Source: Brachybacterium sacelli (GTDB taxonomy: Bacteria > Actinomycetota > Actinomycetes > Actinomycetales > Dermabacteraceae). Taken from it: a stretch of DNA of 64,000 bases. The notes under the pieces were generated by a model. That model ran no database searches, was not told the DNA's origin, and saw only the letters and a program-made list of their open reading frames with translations. Below are positions 8,965 through 16,955 of the stretch, in pieces (positions within the stretch are counted from its first letter, which is position 1; each line of letters starts with the position of its first letter). The translations under genes and the position numbers were made by a program. The stretch spans positions 2,418,001-2,482,000 of the forward strand of contig NZ_JAGIOD010000001.1 of the NCBI RefSeq assembly GCF_017876545.1, in the 5' to 3' direction.

Positions 8965-10077
8965 ATGCACACCGCCACAGCTCCCGTCCTGGACCCCTCG
9001 GCCGACATCGTCGATCTCACCGCGGCGATCGTCGACATCGAATCCGTCTCCGGGAACGAGGCGATGCTCGCCGACGCGGTCGAGGCCGCCCTGCGCGGAC
9101 ACGCCGAGCACCTCGAGGTGATCCGCGACGGGGACACCGTCATCGCCCGTACCCACCGCGGACTCGATCGACGGGTGCTGCTGGCAGGTCACCTCGACAC
9201 CGTGCCGCTGGCCGGCAACCTGCCCTCGGTCCGCCGCACCCGCGAGGGCCGCGAGGAGCTCGCCGGGCGCGGCACCTGCGACATGAAGGGCGGGGTGGCG
9301 GTCTTCCTCAAGCTCGCCGTGGAGGCCGACGCTGCACCCGTCGATCTCACCTGGGTCTTCTACGACCACGAGGAGGTCGCCGCCGCGGACAACTCCCTCA
9401 CCCGCCTCGCCGCCGAGCGTCCCGAGCTGCTCGCCGCGGACTTCGCGATCCTCGGCGAGCCGACCTCGGCCGGCGTCGAGGGCGGCTGCAAGGGCACCAT
9501 GAAGCTCGAGGTCACCACGCGCGGCATCGCCGCCCACTCTGCCCGCGACTGGGTGGGCGAGAACGCGATCCATCACCTGGCGCCGGTCCTCGAGCGCCTG
9601 GCCGCCTACGAGGCCCGCCGCGCCGTGATCGACGCTCTGGAGTACCGCGAGTGCCTCAACGTCGTGGAGATCTCCGGGGGCATCGCCGGCAACGTGATCC
9701 CGGACCGGGCCTCGGCGCTGGTGAACTACCGTTTCGCCCCCGACACGTCGGTCGAGCAGGCGGAGGCGCACGTGCGCGAGGTGCTCACCGGTCTCGACCT
9801 CGAGATCACGATCACCGACTCCTCGCCAGGCGCTCTGCCGGGCCTCGGGGACCCGGCGGCGCGCGACTTCCTGGCCGCCCTCGGAGAGGGCGTGAGCGTC
9901 GCCGCCAAGCAGGGCTGGACCGATGTGGCCCGCTTCGCCGCCCTCGGCACGCCGGCGGTCAACTTCGGGCCCGGTGACGCGCTGCTGGCCCACACCGATG
10001 ACGAGCACGTGCCGCTCGAGGACCTCCGCCGGAGCCTCGAGGCACTGCGGCGCTGGCTGGCGGTCACCCCCCGATGA
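8965..10077 (+). CDS. dapE: succinyl-diaminopimelate desuccinylase
   Basis: DapE removes succinate from N-succinyl-LL-diaminopimelate, giving LL-diaminopimelate for lysine and cell-wall synthesis. The 370-residue M20 zinc peptidase shows the first metal motif GHLDTVPL (about residue 76), the second motif GRGTCDMKGGVA with the bridging Asp, the catalytic Glu pair in YDHEEV, and GEPT followed by GCKGT, typical of the DapE/ArgE group. The dimerisation insert follows at about 180-290. CACGAT at 8953-8958 ends 6 bases before the ATG. The stop overlaps the start of the permease gene by 4 bases. Confidence 0.93.
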   Translation: MHTATAPVLDPSADIVDLTAAIVDIESVSGNEAMLADAVEAALRGHAEHLEVIRDGDTVIARTHRGLDRRVLLAGHLDTVPLAGNLPSVRRTREGREELAGRGTCDMKGGVAVFLKLAVEADAAPVDLTWVFYDHEEVAAADNSLTRLAAERPELLAADFAILGEPTSAGVEGGCKGTMKLEVTTRGIAAHSARDWVGENAIHHLAPVLERLAAYEARRAVIDALEYRECLNVVEISGGIAGNVIPDRASALVNYRFAPDTSVEQAEAHVREVLTGLDLEITITDSSPGALPGLGDPAARDFLAALGEGVSVAAKQGWTDVARFAALGTPAVNFGPGDALLAHTDDEHVPLEDLRRSLEALRRWLAVTPR

Positions 10078-11423
10078 ACGACGGCGCCCTCCACCGCAGT
10101 CTCGGCCTGCCGCAGCTGCTCGCCTACGGGCTGGTGTTCATCGGTCCGGCCGCCGCCGTGGGCGTGTGGGGAACGCTGGACGCGAAGTCCGGCGGCGTGG
10201 TGCCCGTGGTCTACCTGGTGGCCACCATCGTCATGGCGCTGACCGCCTCCAGCTACGCGCTGATGTCCGCGGCGGTGCCCCGTGCCGGCAGCGTCTTCGC
10301 CTATGCCTCCGAGGGCATCGGACGCTCCGCGGGCCACATGGGCGGCTGGATGATGCTGCTGGACTACCTGCTCATCCCGTCGGTCGCCTATCTCTTCAGC
10401 GGCATCGCCCTGCACTCGCTGATCCCGCAGGTCCCCGTGTGGGTGTACGTGATCGCCGCCGTCGTGATCTCCACCGGGCTGAACCTCGCCGGCGTCACGG
10501 TGACCGCGTGGGTCTCCACCGTGGTGGTGGTGGTCGAGGTGGTCGTCCTGGCCGCCGTGCTCGTCGCCGGGATCTGGGTGCTGGCGGGGGTCGGCCCGGT
10601 CCGCGGCTGGCTCGACCCCCTCACCGGTGGGGCGGCGGGCCTGGACGCGGGCCTCGTGCTCGGGGCCGTCAGCGTCGCCGTGCTCTCCTACCTCGGCTTC
10701 GACGCGCTCGCCACCTTCGCCGAGGAGACCCGCGGGGGTGTGAAGGTCATCGGGCGGGCCACGCTGATCTGCCTCGTCCTCGCCGGCACCCTGTTCATCG
10801 CCCAGACCTACGTGGGCGCGCTGCTGTCCCCGCTGACCACCGCGGAGCTGCAGGCCGACCCCTCGCTGCAGGGCGATGCCTACTACGCCATGGTCGACTC
10901 CCAGATCTCGCCGCTGCTGCACGCGCTGCTCGCCCTCGCCAAGGGCATCGGGGCGATCTTCAGCGCCCTGGTGGGCCAGGCCGCCGCCAGCCGCATCCTG
11001 TGGGACATGGGCCGCTCCGGCTCCTTGCCTCGCGTGTTCTCCCGCCTCTCCGCGCGCACCGGCGTCCCGGTCGTCGGCGTGCTCGTGGCCTCCGCCGGCA
11101 ACGTCCTGGTCGCAGGCTGGGCCTCGACCCGAGGGGACGGCCTGGACCTGGTCTCCTCGATGGTCGACGTCGGTGCGATCACCGGATTCGTGCTCGTGCA
11201 CGCCTCCGTGATCGGCTACTTCGTGCTGCGCCGGCGCGGGGGAGCGGTCCGGCCCGTGCGCCACCTGGTGATCCCCGTGCTCGGCGCCGGGCTGCTGATC
11301 GCCGTGCTGACCGCCTCCAGTCCGGTGGCGCTGGTCGTCGGCGCGATCTGGGCCGTCCTGGGCGTGGTGGTCCTGCTCCTGCGACGTCCGCACATGACGC
11401 CAGCGGATACGCTCGGAGCATGA
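10074..11423 (+). CDS. APC-family amino acid permease
   Basis: This 449-residue integral membrane protein has about twelve TM segments and the APC-type first helix, LLAYGLVFIGPAAAVGVWG. A conserved stretch after the sixth helix reads SYLGFDALATFAEET. It probably imports an amino acid or polyamine by proton symport; the substrate is unknown. ATGA overlap with dapE and with the following LOG gene shows tight translational coupling, so the permease may supply or salvage a metabolite related to the operon, but this is inference. Confidence 0.85.
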   Translation: MNDGALHRSLGLPQLLAYGLVFIGPAAAVGVWGTLDAKSGGVVPVVYLVATIVMALTASSYALMSAAVPRAGSVFAYASEGIGRSAGHMGGWMMLLDYLLIPSVAYLFSGIALHSLIPQVPVWVYVIAAVVISTGLNLAGVTVTAWVSTVVVVVEVVVLAAVLVAGIWVLAGVGPVRGWLDPLTGGAAGLDAGLVLGAVSVAVLSYLGFDALATFAEETRGGVKVIGRATLICLVLAGTLFIAQTYVGALLSPLTTAELQADPSLQGDAYYAMVDSQISPLLHALLALAKGIGAIFSALVGQAAASRILWDMGRSGSLPRVFSRLSARTGVPVVGVLVASAGNVLVAGWASTRGDGLDLVSSMVDVGAITGFVLVHASVIGYFVLRRRGGAVRPVRHLVIPVLGAGLLIAVLTASSPVALVVGAIWAVLGVVVLLLRRPHMTPADTLGA

Positions 11424-12157
11424 CCCCCGAGGAACGAGATCGCCACCGCAAAGGACCCATCACGCTGCGCGGTGACCAGCGGCCCGCCCGCACCACGGAC
11501 CAGCGCCTGCTGGAGGAGTCCGGTCCCGGGGACTGGGTCCACGCCGATCCCTGGCGGGTGCTGCGCATCCAGTCCGAGTTCGTCGAGGGCTTCGGGGCGC
11601 TGGCCGAGCTGGGCCCGGCCGTGTCGATCTTCGGCTCGGCGCGTCTCGGCCCGGACCACCCCTTCTACGCCTGCGCGGTCGAGATCGCCAAGGGTGTCGT
11701 CGAGCTCGGCTACGCCGTGATCACCGGGGGCGGCCCGGGCATCATGGAGGCCGGCAACCGCGGCGCCCAGGAGGCGGGCGGTGTCTCCGTGGGCCTCGGG
11801 ATCGAGCTGCCCCATGAACAGGGCATGAACGAATATGTCGACCTCGGTGTCGATTTCCGGTACTTCTTCGCGCGCAAGACCATGTTCGTGAAGTACTCCA
11901 GCGGCTTCGTGGTGATGCCCGGCGGGTTCGGGACCTTCGACGAGCTGTTCGAGGCGCTGTGCCTGATGCAGACCCACAAGATCGACATGTTCCCGGTGGT
12001 GCTGGTGGGGCGCGCGTACTGGCAGGGGCTGCTCGACTGGCTGAACAGCGCCGTGCTGGACGGCGGGACGATCAACGTCGGCGACGTCGAGCTGCTGCGT
12101 GTCGTCGACACCGCCGAGGAGGCGCTCGACGTGCTCCGGGAGGCTGCGCACCGATGA
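11420..12157 (+). CDS. LOG-family protein (nucleoside 5'-monophosphate phosphoribohydrolase-like)
   Basis: This 245-residue protein belongs to the TIGR00730/LOG Rossmann family. The diagnostic motif PGGxGTxxE is present as PGGFGTFDE (about residue 161), and GGGPGIMEAGNRGA precedes it. LOG enzymes split N6-modified AMP to base and ribose 5-phosphate; bacterial members are often mislabelled lysine decarboxylase. The ATG at 11420 overlaps the permease stop as ATGA. It also has TACGCT at 11408-11413 ending 6 bases upstream, so an internal leaderless promoter is possible in addition to readthrough. The M. tuberculosis counterpart Rv1205 lies near dapE too. Confidence 0.9.
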   Translation: MTPEERDRHRKGPITLRGDQRPARTTDQRLLEESGPGDWVHADPWRVLRIQSEFVEGFGALAELGPAVSIFGSARLGPDHPFYACAVEIAKGVVELGYAVITGGGPGIMEAGNRGAQEAGGVSVGLGIELPHEQGMNEYVDLGVDFRYFFARKTMFVKYSSGFVVMPGGFGTFDELFEALCLMQTHKIDMFPVVLVGRAYWQGLLDWLNSAVLDGGTINVGDVELLRVVDTAEEALDVLREAAHR

Positions 12158-12315
12158 CCGCGGTCAGCCCGATCGTGCTGCTCCTGCTGCTGGTCGCGGT
12201 GGTCGTGGCGGTGCTCATGGTGCTGCTCGCCCGAGGACGGATCGGGGACGGGACCGAGCTCCCGCGGCGCCGTCCGGGACGCCGGCGTACGAACCGCTCG
12301 CGGAACCTGAGATAA
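12154..12315 (+). CDS. small single-pass membrane protein
   Basis: This 53-residue protein has a hydrophobic helix (residues 6-25, PIVLLLLLVAVVVAVLMVLL) followed by a strongly basic cytoplasmic tail rich in Arg. Its ATG overlaps the LOG stop (ATGA), so it is almost certainly translated with LOG. I do not recognise the family. The topology, with a positive tail after the helix, suggests N-out/C-in. Its conserved coupling could be tested; a role as partner or anchor of LOG is only a guess. Confidence 0.65.
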   Translation: MTAVSPIVLLLLLVAVVVAVLMVLLARGRIGDGTELPRRRPGRRRTNRSRNLR

Positions 12316-12394
12316 TGGCCACCGTACGCGCGCTGTCCGAGGCCCCGTCCGGGGGAGCCCCTCAGGGACAGCGACACCATCAAGGAGGCACGCC

Positions 12395-12565
12395 ATGGCT
12401 GCTATGAAGCCGCGCACCGGGGACGGTCCGCTCGAGGTCGTGGAGGAGGGACGCAGCATCATCATGCGCGTCCCGCTCGAGGGGGGCGGCCGGCTGGTCG
12501 TCGAGATCACCGCGTCGGAGGCCGTGGAGCTTCGAGACGCCCTGGAGGGCGTGATCCCCTCCTGA
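12395..12565 (+). CDS. DUF3117 family protein
   Basis: This 56-residue protein is a near-universal actinobacterial DUF3117 member, related to Rv1211 of M. tuberculosis. It starts MAAMKPRTGDGPLEV and ends DALEGVIPS, with an alternating beta-strand pattern. A strong ribosome site AAGGAGG at 12382-12388 fixes the ATG at 12395. No function is established. It is followed by a clear terminator hairpin and so closes the transcription unit. Confidence 0.9.
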   Translation: MAAMKPRTGDGPLEVVEEGRSIIMRVPLEGGGRLVVEITASEAVELRDALEGVIPS

Positions 12566-12585
12566 CCTGCTGAGCGGCTCACGTC

Positions 12586-12618
12586 GACAGCCTCGCACCC
12601 CGGTGGTGCGGGGCTGTC
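12586..12618. terminator. hairpin terminator between convergent genes
   Basis: GACAGCC pairs with GGCTGTC and CGCACC with GGTGCG around a CCGGT loop, with one mismatch in the stem. It sits between the ends of the DUF3117 and O-methyltransferase genes, so it can serve both strands. There is no strong T tail on either side, as is usual in high-GC actinobacteria. Confidence 0.75.
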
Positions 12619-12627
12619 CTCGTGTCC

Positions 12628-13290
12628 TCAGCGCCGGGACGGGCGCAGCACGGCGGCCAGCACCCCGTCACCGCCGCCGGAGAGCGCCGGGACCAGGTCC
12701 TCCGCCTCCGAGACGGCCCTCAGCACCTCGCGCACCGAGCGGGTCCGCTCATCCCGCGCCGTGGGGTCGGCGACCCGGTCGTGGTACAGCGCATGGGGGA
12801 TCACCAGCACCCCGCCGGGGCGCAGCAGGCGCCGGGCGTGCTCGAGCAGGTCCAGGGCGTGCGGGACCTGCGCGGGGAAGCTCACCAGATCGTAGGCGTG
12901 GTCCGTGAGGCGGACGACGACCTCGCGCGGGCTGCCGGCGATGGTCCGCACTCGCGGGGAGCGGATCTGCGCCTCGGCGAAGGACAGGCGGGCGGCGCGC
13001 TGGTTCTCCACCTCCGGATCGATCGTGGTCAGCACCCCGTCGGGGTGCATGCCCGAGAGCAGGTAGAGGGAGCCGACGCCGCTGCCGGTGCCGATCTCGA
13101 CGGCCGCCCGGGCCTGCACCGCGGCGGCGAGCACACGCATCAGCGCACCGGCGCCCGGCAGGACCGGCGTGGTGCCGAGCTCGTTGCCCCGCTCCCGGGC
13201 GCGGGCCAGGACGCCGTCGTCGGAGAAGAGGGTCGCCTCGTCGACGAACTCCTCACCATGGGCCCAGCTGGCCACCTTTCCCGACGACAT
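12628..13290 (-). CDS. O-methyltransferase (SAM-dependent)
   Basis: This 220-residue class I methyltransferase has the SAM-binding motif VEIGTGSGVGSLYLLSGM (about residue 65) and an acidic motif II, LTTIDPEVE. It resembles the actinobacterial O-methyltransferase beside sigE (Rv1220c). The frame extends upstream, but the ATG at 13290 has GGAAGG upstream and begins the family-typical MSSGKVASWAHGEEF. Substrate unknown. It is transcribed away from tatB. In many actinobacteria sigE, rseA and htrA lie between these two genes; they are absent here. Confidence 0.85.
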   Translation of the reverse strand: MSSGKVASWAHGEEFVDEATLFSDDGVLARARERGNELGTTPVLPGAGALMRVLAAAVQARAAVEIGTGSGVGSLYLLSGMHPDGVLTTIDPEVENQRAARLSFAEAQIRSPRVRTIAGSPREVVVRLTDHAYDLVSFPAQVPHALDLLEHARRLLRPGGVLVIPHALYHDRVADPTARDERTRSVREVLRAVSEAEDLVPALSGGGDGVLAAVLRPSRR

Positions 13291-13423
13291 GAGTACATCC
13301 TTCCGATCGGCCCGTGCGAATGCGCCCAGACTATGCCAGGAAGCCGCCGGGACTGGGAACCGCCTGGCGCCCGCGATGCAATAATGGCTCTGCAGATCAG
13401 TCGACGACACGTACAGGTGGGAC

Positions 13424-13837
13424 ATGGGCGGCACCGGATTCATGGGTCTCGGCGGGTGGGAATTCGTCATCCTGCTCGTCGTGTTCCTCGTGATCGTCGG
13501 CCCCCAGCGCCTCCCCGATCTCACCAGGCAGCTCGTGCAGTGGGTGCGTCAGGCCCGACGATGGGTCGACGACTCGCGGGCCACGGTCGAGGACGAGATG
13601 GGCATCGCCATGGAGGATCTGCGCAAGTACGATCCGCGGCAGTACGACCCGCGTCGCATCATCCGTGAGGCCTGGGGCGACACGGACCTCGAGGAGATCC
13701 TGCCCGACAAGGAGTCCCTCGCCGTCGCCACCGGGGCGGGCGCCGGAGCCGCGAAGGCGTCGAAGAAGTCCGCCGGCAGGAGCGGTGCCAAGGACGAGGG
13801 CCCGAAGCGGGCGCCCTTCGACCCCGAGGCCACCTGA
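13424..13837 (+). CDS. tatB: Sec-independent protein translocase subunit TatB
   Basis: TatB forms the TatBC receptor that binds twin-arginine signal peptides. The 137-residue protein has one N-terminal TM helix (about residues 13-28), the hinge motif VGPQRLPDL with the conserved Gly-Pro, an amphipathic helix VQWVRQARRWVDD, and an acidic then Ala/Lys-rich tail. Length and the longer amphipathic helix favour TatB over TatA. The start could also be the ATG seven codons downstream. No tatC or tatA is present in the window. At least two proteins here (43840 and 50298) carry twin-Arg lipoprotein signals. Confidence 0.85.
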   Translation: MGGTGFMGLGGWEFVILLVVFLVIVGPQRLPDLTRQLVQWVRQARRWVDDSRATVEDEMGIAMEDLRKYDPRQYDPRRIIREAWGDTDLEEILPDKESLAVATGAGAGAAKASKKSAGRSGAKDEGPKRAPFDPEAT

Positions 13838-13849
13838 GCCCCTGCCGGC

Positions 13850-15016
13850 TCAGTGCTTGGCGACGGAGAGCGGGAGCTTCATCCCTCCGAGACCGCGCGG
13901 CGTGCGCACGAGCGAGCGGGCGATGCCCTGCAGCGCCGTCGCCGTGGGGGAGCGGGGGTCCGACAGCACCAGCGGCACCCCCTGATCGGCGCCCTCGCGC
14001 AGCGCCGGATCCAGGCCGACCCGCCCCAGCACCGGCACGTTGTGCCCGACGGCCTCGCCGAGCGTCGCCGCGACCCGGTCCCCGCCGCCGGAGCCGAAGA
14101 CGTCCATCACGGAGCCGTCCGGCAGCGTCAGTCCCGCCATGTTCTCGACCACCCCGGCGATCTCCTGCTCGGTCGAGGTGGCGAGCGAACCGACCCGCTC
14201 GGCGACCGTGGCCGCCGACTGCTGCGGAGTGGTCACCACGACCATCCGGGCGCTCGGGAGCAGCTGGGCCACCGAGATCGCCACGTCCCCGGTGCCGGGC
14301 GGCAGGTCCAGCAGCAGCACGTCGAGGTCGCCCCAGAACACGTCCGAGGCGAACTGTTCGATCGCCCGATGCATCTTGGGGCCGCGCCACACCACGGCCT
14401 GGCCCTCGGGGACGAACATGCCGATGCTCATCACGGCCACGCCGTGACCGGTCGGCGGCATCAGCAGGTCGGAGACCTTGGTGGGCTGATCGGTGATCCC
14501 GAACATGCCGGGCATCGAGAAGCCGTGGATGTCGGCATCGATGACGCCCACGCGCAGGCCGTCGGCCGCCATAGCAGCGGCGAGGTTCGCGGTCACGGTG
14601 GACTTGCCGACGCCGCCCTTGCCGGAGGAGATCGCGAAGATGCGGGTCAGCGAGCCGGGCTGGTTGAAGGGGATCTGGCGGCGCCCCTGCCGCAGGCGCG
14701 CGGTGAGCTCGCGGCGCTGCTCCTCGTTCATCGCCCCGGTCTCGACCTCGACCCGGGACAGGCCCGGCACGGTCGCGGTCGCCTCGGCGGTGTCGCGCTC
14801 GATCCGGTCGCGCATGGGGCAGCCCTCGATGGTCAGCAGGACGCGGACCCGGGCGATGCCCTCCGCGTCGACGCTCACGTCCTCGACCATCCCCAGCTCG
14901 GTGATCGGCCGGTGGATCTCGGGGTCGATCACCGTCTCCAGGGCCTCGTGGATCCGGGCGACGCGGTCGTCGGCGGCGGTGTGCTCTGCGTGCTCTGTGT
15001 GGTCGGTGAAGCTCAC
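13850..15016 (-). CDS. mrp: Mrp/NBP35-family Fe-S cluster carrier ATPase
   Basis: This 388-residue protein has an N-terminal DUF59/MIP18 domain (about residues 20-100) and a P-loop ATPase of the Mrp/ApbC/NBP35 type. The deviant Walker A SSGKGGVGKST begins near residue 129, and LLLDLPPGTGD is the switch/Walker B region. The family carries and inserts Fe-S clusters. It is the last gene of a four-gene operon, with its ATG overlapping the DUF1003 stop (ATGA). The same order, CBS/MgtE_N then DUF1003 then mrp, is common in actinobacteria. Confidence 0.92.
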   Translation of the reverse strand: MSFTDHTEHAEHTAADDRVARIHEALETVIDPEIHRPITELGMVEDVSVDAEGIARVRVLLTIEGCPMRDRIERDTAEATATVPGLSRVEVETGAMNEEQRRELTARLRQGRRQIPFNQPGSLTRIFAISSGKGGVGKSTVTANLAAAMAADGLRVGVIDADIHGFSMPGMFGITDQPTKVSDLLMPPTGHGVAVMSIGMFVPEGQAVVWRGPKMHRAIEQFASDVFWGDLDVLLLDLPPGTGDVAISVAQLLPSARMVVVTTPQQSAATVAERVGSLATSTEQEIAGVVENMAGLTLPDGSVMDVFGSGGGDRVAATLGEAVGHNVPVLGRVGLDPALREGADQGVPLVLSDPRSPTATALQGIARSLVRTPRGLGGMKLPLSVAKH

Positions 15017-15624
15017 GGCGTGTCCTGCTCCTTCGGGCGGTCGGGGGCGCCGGCGTGTTCGCGCTCGGTCAGCACCGCGTCGATCTCCTCGCGCAGGATC
15101 GTGCGGAGATCGGCGGGCGCCTCGTCGGCGGCCCCTGCCCCGGCGGGGCGCTCGATCTCCTCGAGCAGATCGCGCAGCTCGCCGCGCACGAAGTCGCGGG
15201 TGGCGACGTCGTTCAGCGCGAGACGCAGCGAAGCGATCTCGCGGGTGATGAAGTCGGTGGTGGCATGGTTGCGCTCATTGGACTGGCGGTCCTGCTCGGC
15301 CTGGACCCGGTCGCGGTCGTCCTGGCGGTTCTGGGCCAGCAGCAGCAGCGGCGCGGCGTAGGAGGCCTGCAGCGACAGGATCAGCGTCAGCAGGGTGAAG
15401 TTCAGCGCGCGGGGGTCGAACTGCGCCGAGACCGGGGCCAGCGAGTTCCAGGTCAGCCAGATCGCGCAGAACAGCGTCATCCCGACCAGGAAGGCCGGGG
15501 TGCCCATCATCCGGGCGAATCCCTCGGCGCCGCGGCCGAAGGCGTCGCCGCGCAGCGGATTGCGCCACCTCGACCGCCGCCGGGGCGCAGGGTCGTCGAG
15601 CGGAGGCGGATTGTGCTCGGCCAT
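15013..15624 (-). CDS. DUF1003 membrane protein
   Basis: This 203-residue protein has the DUF1003 core: a Phe/Gly-rich helix (TPAFLVGMTLFCAIWLTWN) and a second TM segment (NFTLLTLILSLQASYAAPLLLL) ending in QNRQDDRDR. A coiled-coil-like cytoplasmic C-terminus follows. The family's role is unknown. The gene starts 2 bases after the MgtE_N/CBS gene and overlaps mrp, so the three are co-translated. Because the neighbouring MgtE_N/CBS protein lacks a channel, this membrane protein could be its partner, but that is only inference. Confidence 0.88.
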   Translation of the reverse strand: MAEHNPPPLDDPAPRRRSRWRNPLRGDAFGRGAEGFARMMGTPAFLVGMTLFCAIWLTWNSLAPVSAQFDPRALNFTLLTLILSLQASYAAPLLLLAQNRQDDRDRVQAEQDRQSNERNHATTDFITREIASLRLALNDVATRDFVRGELRDLLEEIERPAGAGAADEAPADLRTILREEIDAVLTEREHAGAPDRPKEQDTP

Positions 15625-15626
15625 CC

Positions 15627-16955
15627 TCAGCCCTCCTTCGCACCGTCACGGGCGGTGGCCCGGGCGATCTGGGACAGGTCGATCTGCCCGGTGGTGGGCA
15701 CCGGCTCGTCCTGCTCGCGCCAGTCGTCCGGCAGCATGTGGTCGAGCACGTCGTCGACGGTGACCGCGCCCAGCAGGCGTCCGTCGTCGTCGATCACCGG
15801 GATCGAGACCAGGTTGTAGGTCGCCATCTCCCGCGTCACCCCGGACAGCGGGGCCGTCGGCGCCACGGCGACCTTGTCCGCGTCGAGGATCTCGCCGACG
15901 GGACGGTCCGGACGCTCCCGCAGCAGCTGCTGGAAGTGGACGATGCCCAGCAGGCGGCCGGTCGGCGTCTCGAGCGGGGAGCGGCAGACGTGCACCGTCG
16001 AGGCCAGCGCCGCGTGCAGCGCCTCCCGGCTGATCATCGCCAGGCAGTGCGCCACCGGGGTCTCCGGGGCGACGATCAGCGGCTCCGTGGTCATCATGCC
16101 GCCGGCGGTGTACTCGTCGTAGGCGAGCAGGCGGCGGACGTCCTCCGCCTCCTCCGGCCGCATGAGGTCCAGCAGCTCGCCGGCGACCTGCTCGGGCAGC
16201 TCGCCGACGATGTCGGCCGCGTCATCGGGATCCATCACGTCCAGCACGTCCGCGGCCCGGGCCGCGTCCAGCCCGGTGACGACCTCGACCCGGATGTCCT
16301 CCGGCAGCTCTCCGAGGACGTCCGCCAGGCGCTCGTCGGCCAGCTCGCCGGCCAGCTCGATCCGCCGCTTGGCGTCCAGCTCCTGGATGATCTCGCCGAG
16401 ATCGGCGGGGTTGAGATCCTGGTAGGAGGCGGCCAGGAGGTGCGCGGACTGCTCCGCCTGGGTGCCGTACAGCCCGCCGACTTCCGAGACCGGGACCGTG
16501 AGCGTCTCCCCACGGGAGACCAGGCGGCCGAGCGGGCTGCCGCGACGGCGACGGCGCAGATGCAGCCGGGAGATGTTCCAGTCCCTGTGCCGGTCCTGGT
16601 CCAGGGCGATGTCCAGCACCGTCGCCTCGCCGGAGCCGTCCTCGAGGGTGACCGCGCGATCCAGCAGGTCGCCGATCACCAGCAGCTCGCCGGTGCGCTT
16701 CTCGAAGCGGCGCACGTTCAGCACGCCGGTGGAGATGACCTGCCCCGGGGAGATCGCGGTGACCCGGGTGACGGGCAGGAACACGCGACGCTTGGCCGCG
16801 ACCTCCACCACCAGCCCCACGGCCCGCGCCGCCTCCCGCGCCCGCGGCACCACGACGACGTCGCGCACCTTGGCCACCACGTCCCCGAGCGGGTCGAAGA
16901 CCGTGGTGCCGACGAGACGCGCGACGTAGAAACGCGGCGGGACCGTGGAGCTCAC
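15627..16955 (-). CDS. soluble PRC-barrel / MgtE_N / CBS protein
   Basis: This 442-residue cytosolic protein has a PRC-barrel-like N-terminal part (about residues 1-150), an MgtE_N helical superhelix (about 180-290, with repeats such as VLGELPEDIRVEVV and DPDDAADIVGELPEQ) and two CBS motifs (about 295-420, MMTTEPLIV and GEILDADKVAV). It lacks the five TM helices of true MgtE, so it is not a magnesium channel by itself. It may sense Mg2+ or nucleotide. The start is GTG at 16955, overlapping the peptidase stop (GTGA). Confidence 0.85.
   Translation of the reverse strand: MSSTVPPRFYVARLVGTTVFDPLGDVVAKVRDVVVVPRAREAARAVGLVVEVAAKRRVFLPVTRVTAISPGQVISTGVLNVRRFEKRTGELLVIGDLLDRAVTLEDGSGEATVLDIALDQDRHRDWNISRLHLRRRRRGSPLGRLVSRGETLTVPVSEVGGLYGTQAEQSAHLLAASYQDLNPADLGEIIQELDAKRRIELAGELADERLADVLGELPEDIRVEVVTGLDAARAADVLDVMDPDDAADIVGELPEQVAGELLDLMRPEEAEDVRRLLAYDEYTAGGMMTTEPLIVAPETPVAHCLAMISREALHAALASTVHVCRSPLETPTGRLLGIVHFQQLLRERPDRPVGEILDADKVAVAPTAPLSGVTREMATYNLVSIPVIDDDGRLLGAVTVDDVLDHMLPDDWREQDEPVPTTGQIDLSQIARATARDGAKEG

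Noticed and set aside
15627..16955. Magnesium transporter MgtE
   Set aside because: MgtE_N and CBS domains are present, but there is no transmembrane channel domain.
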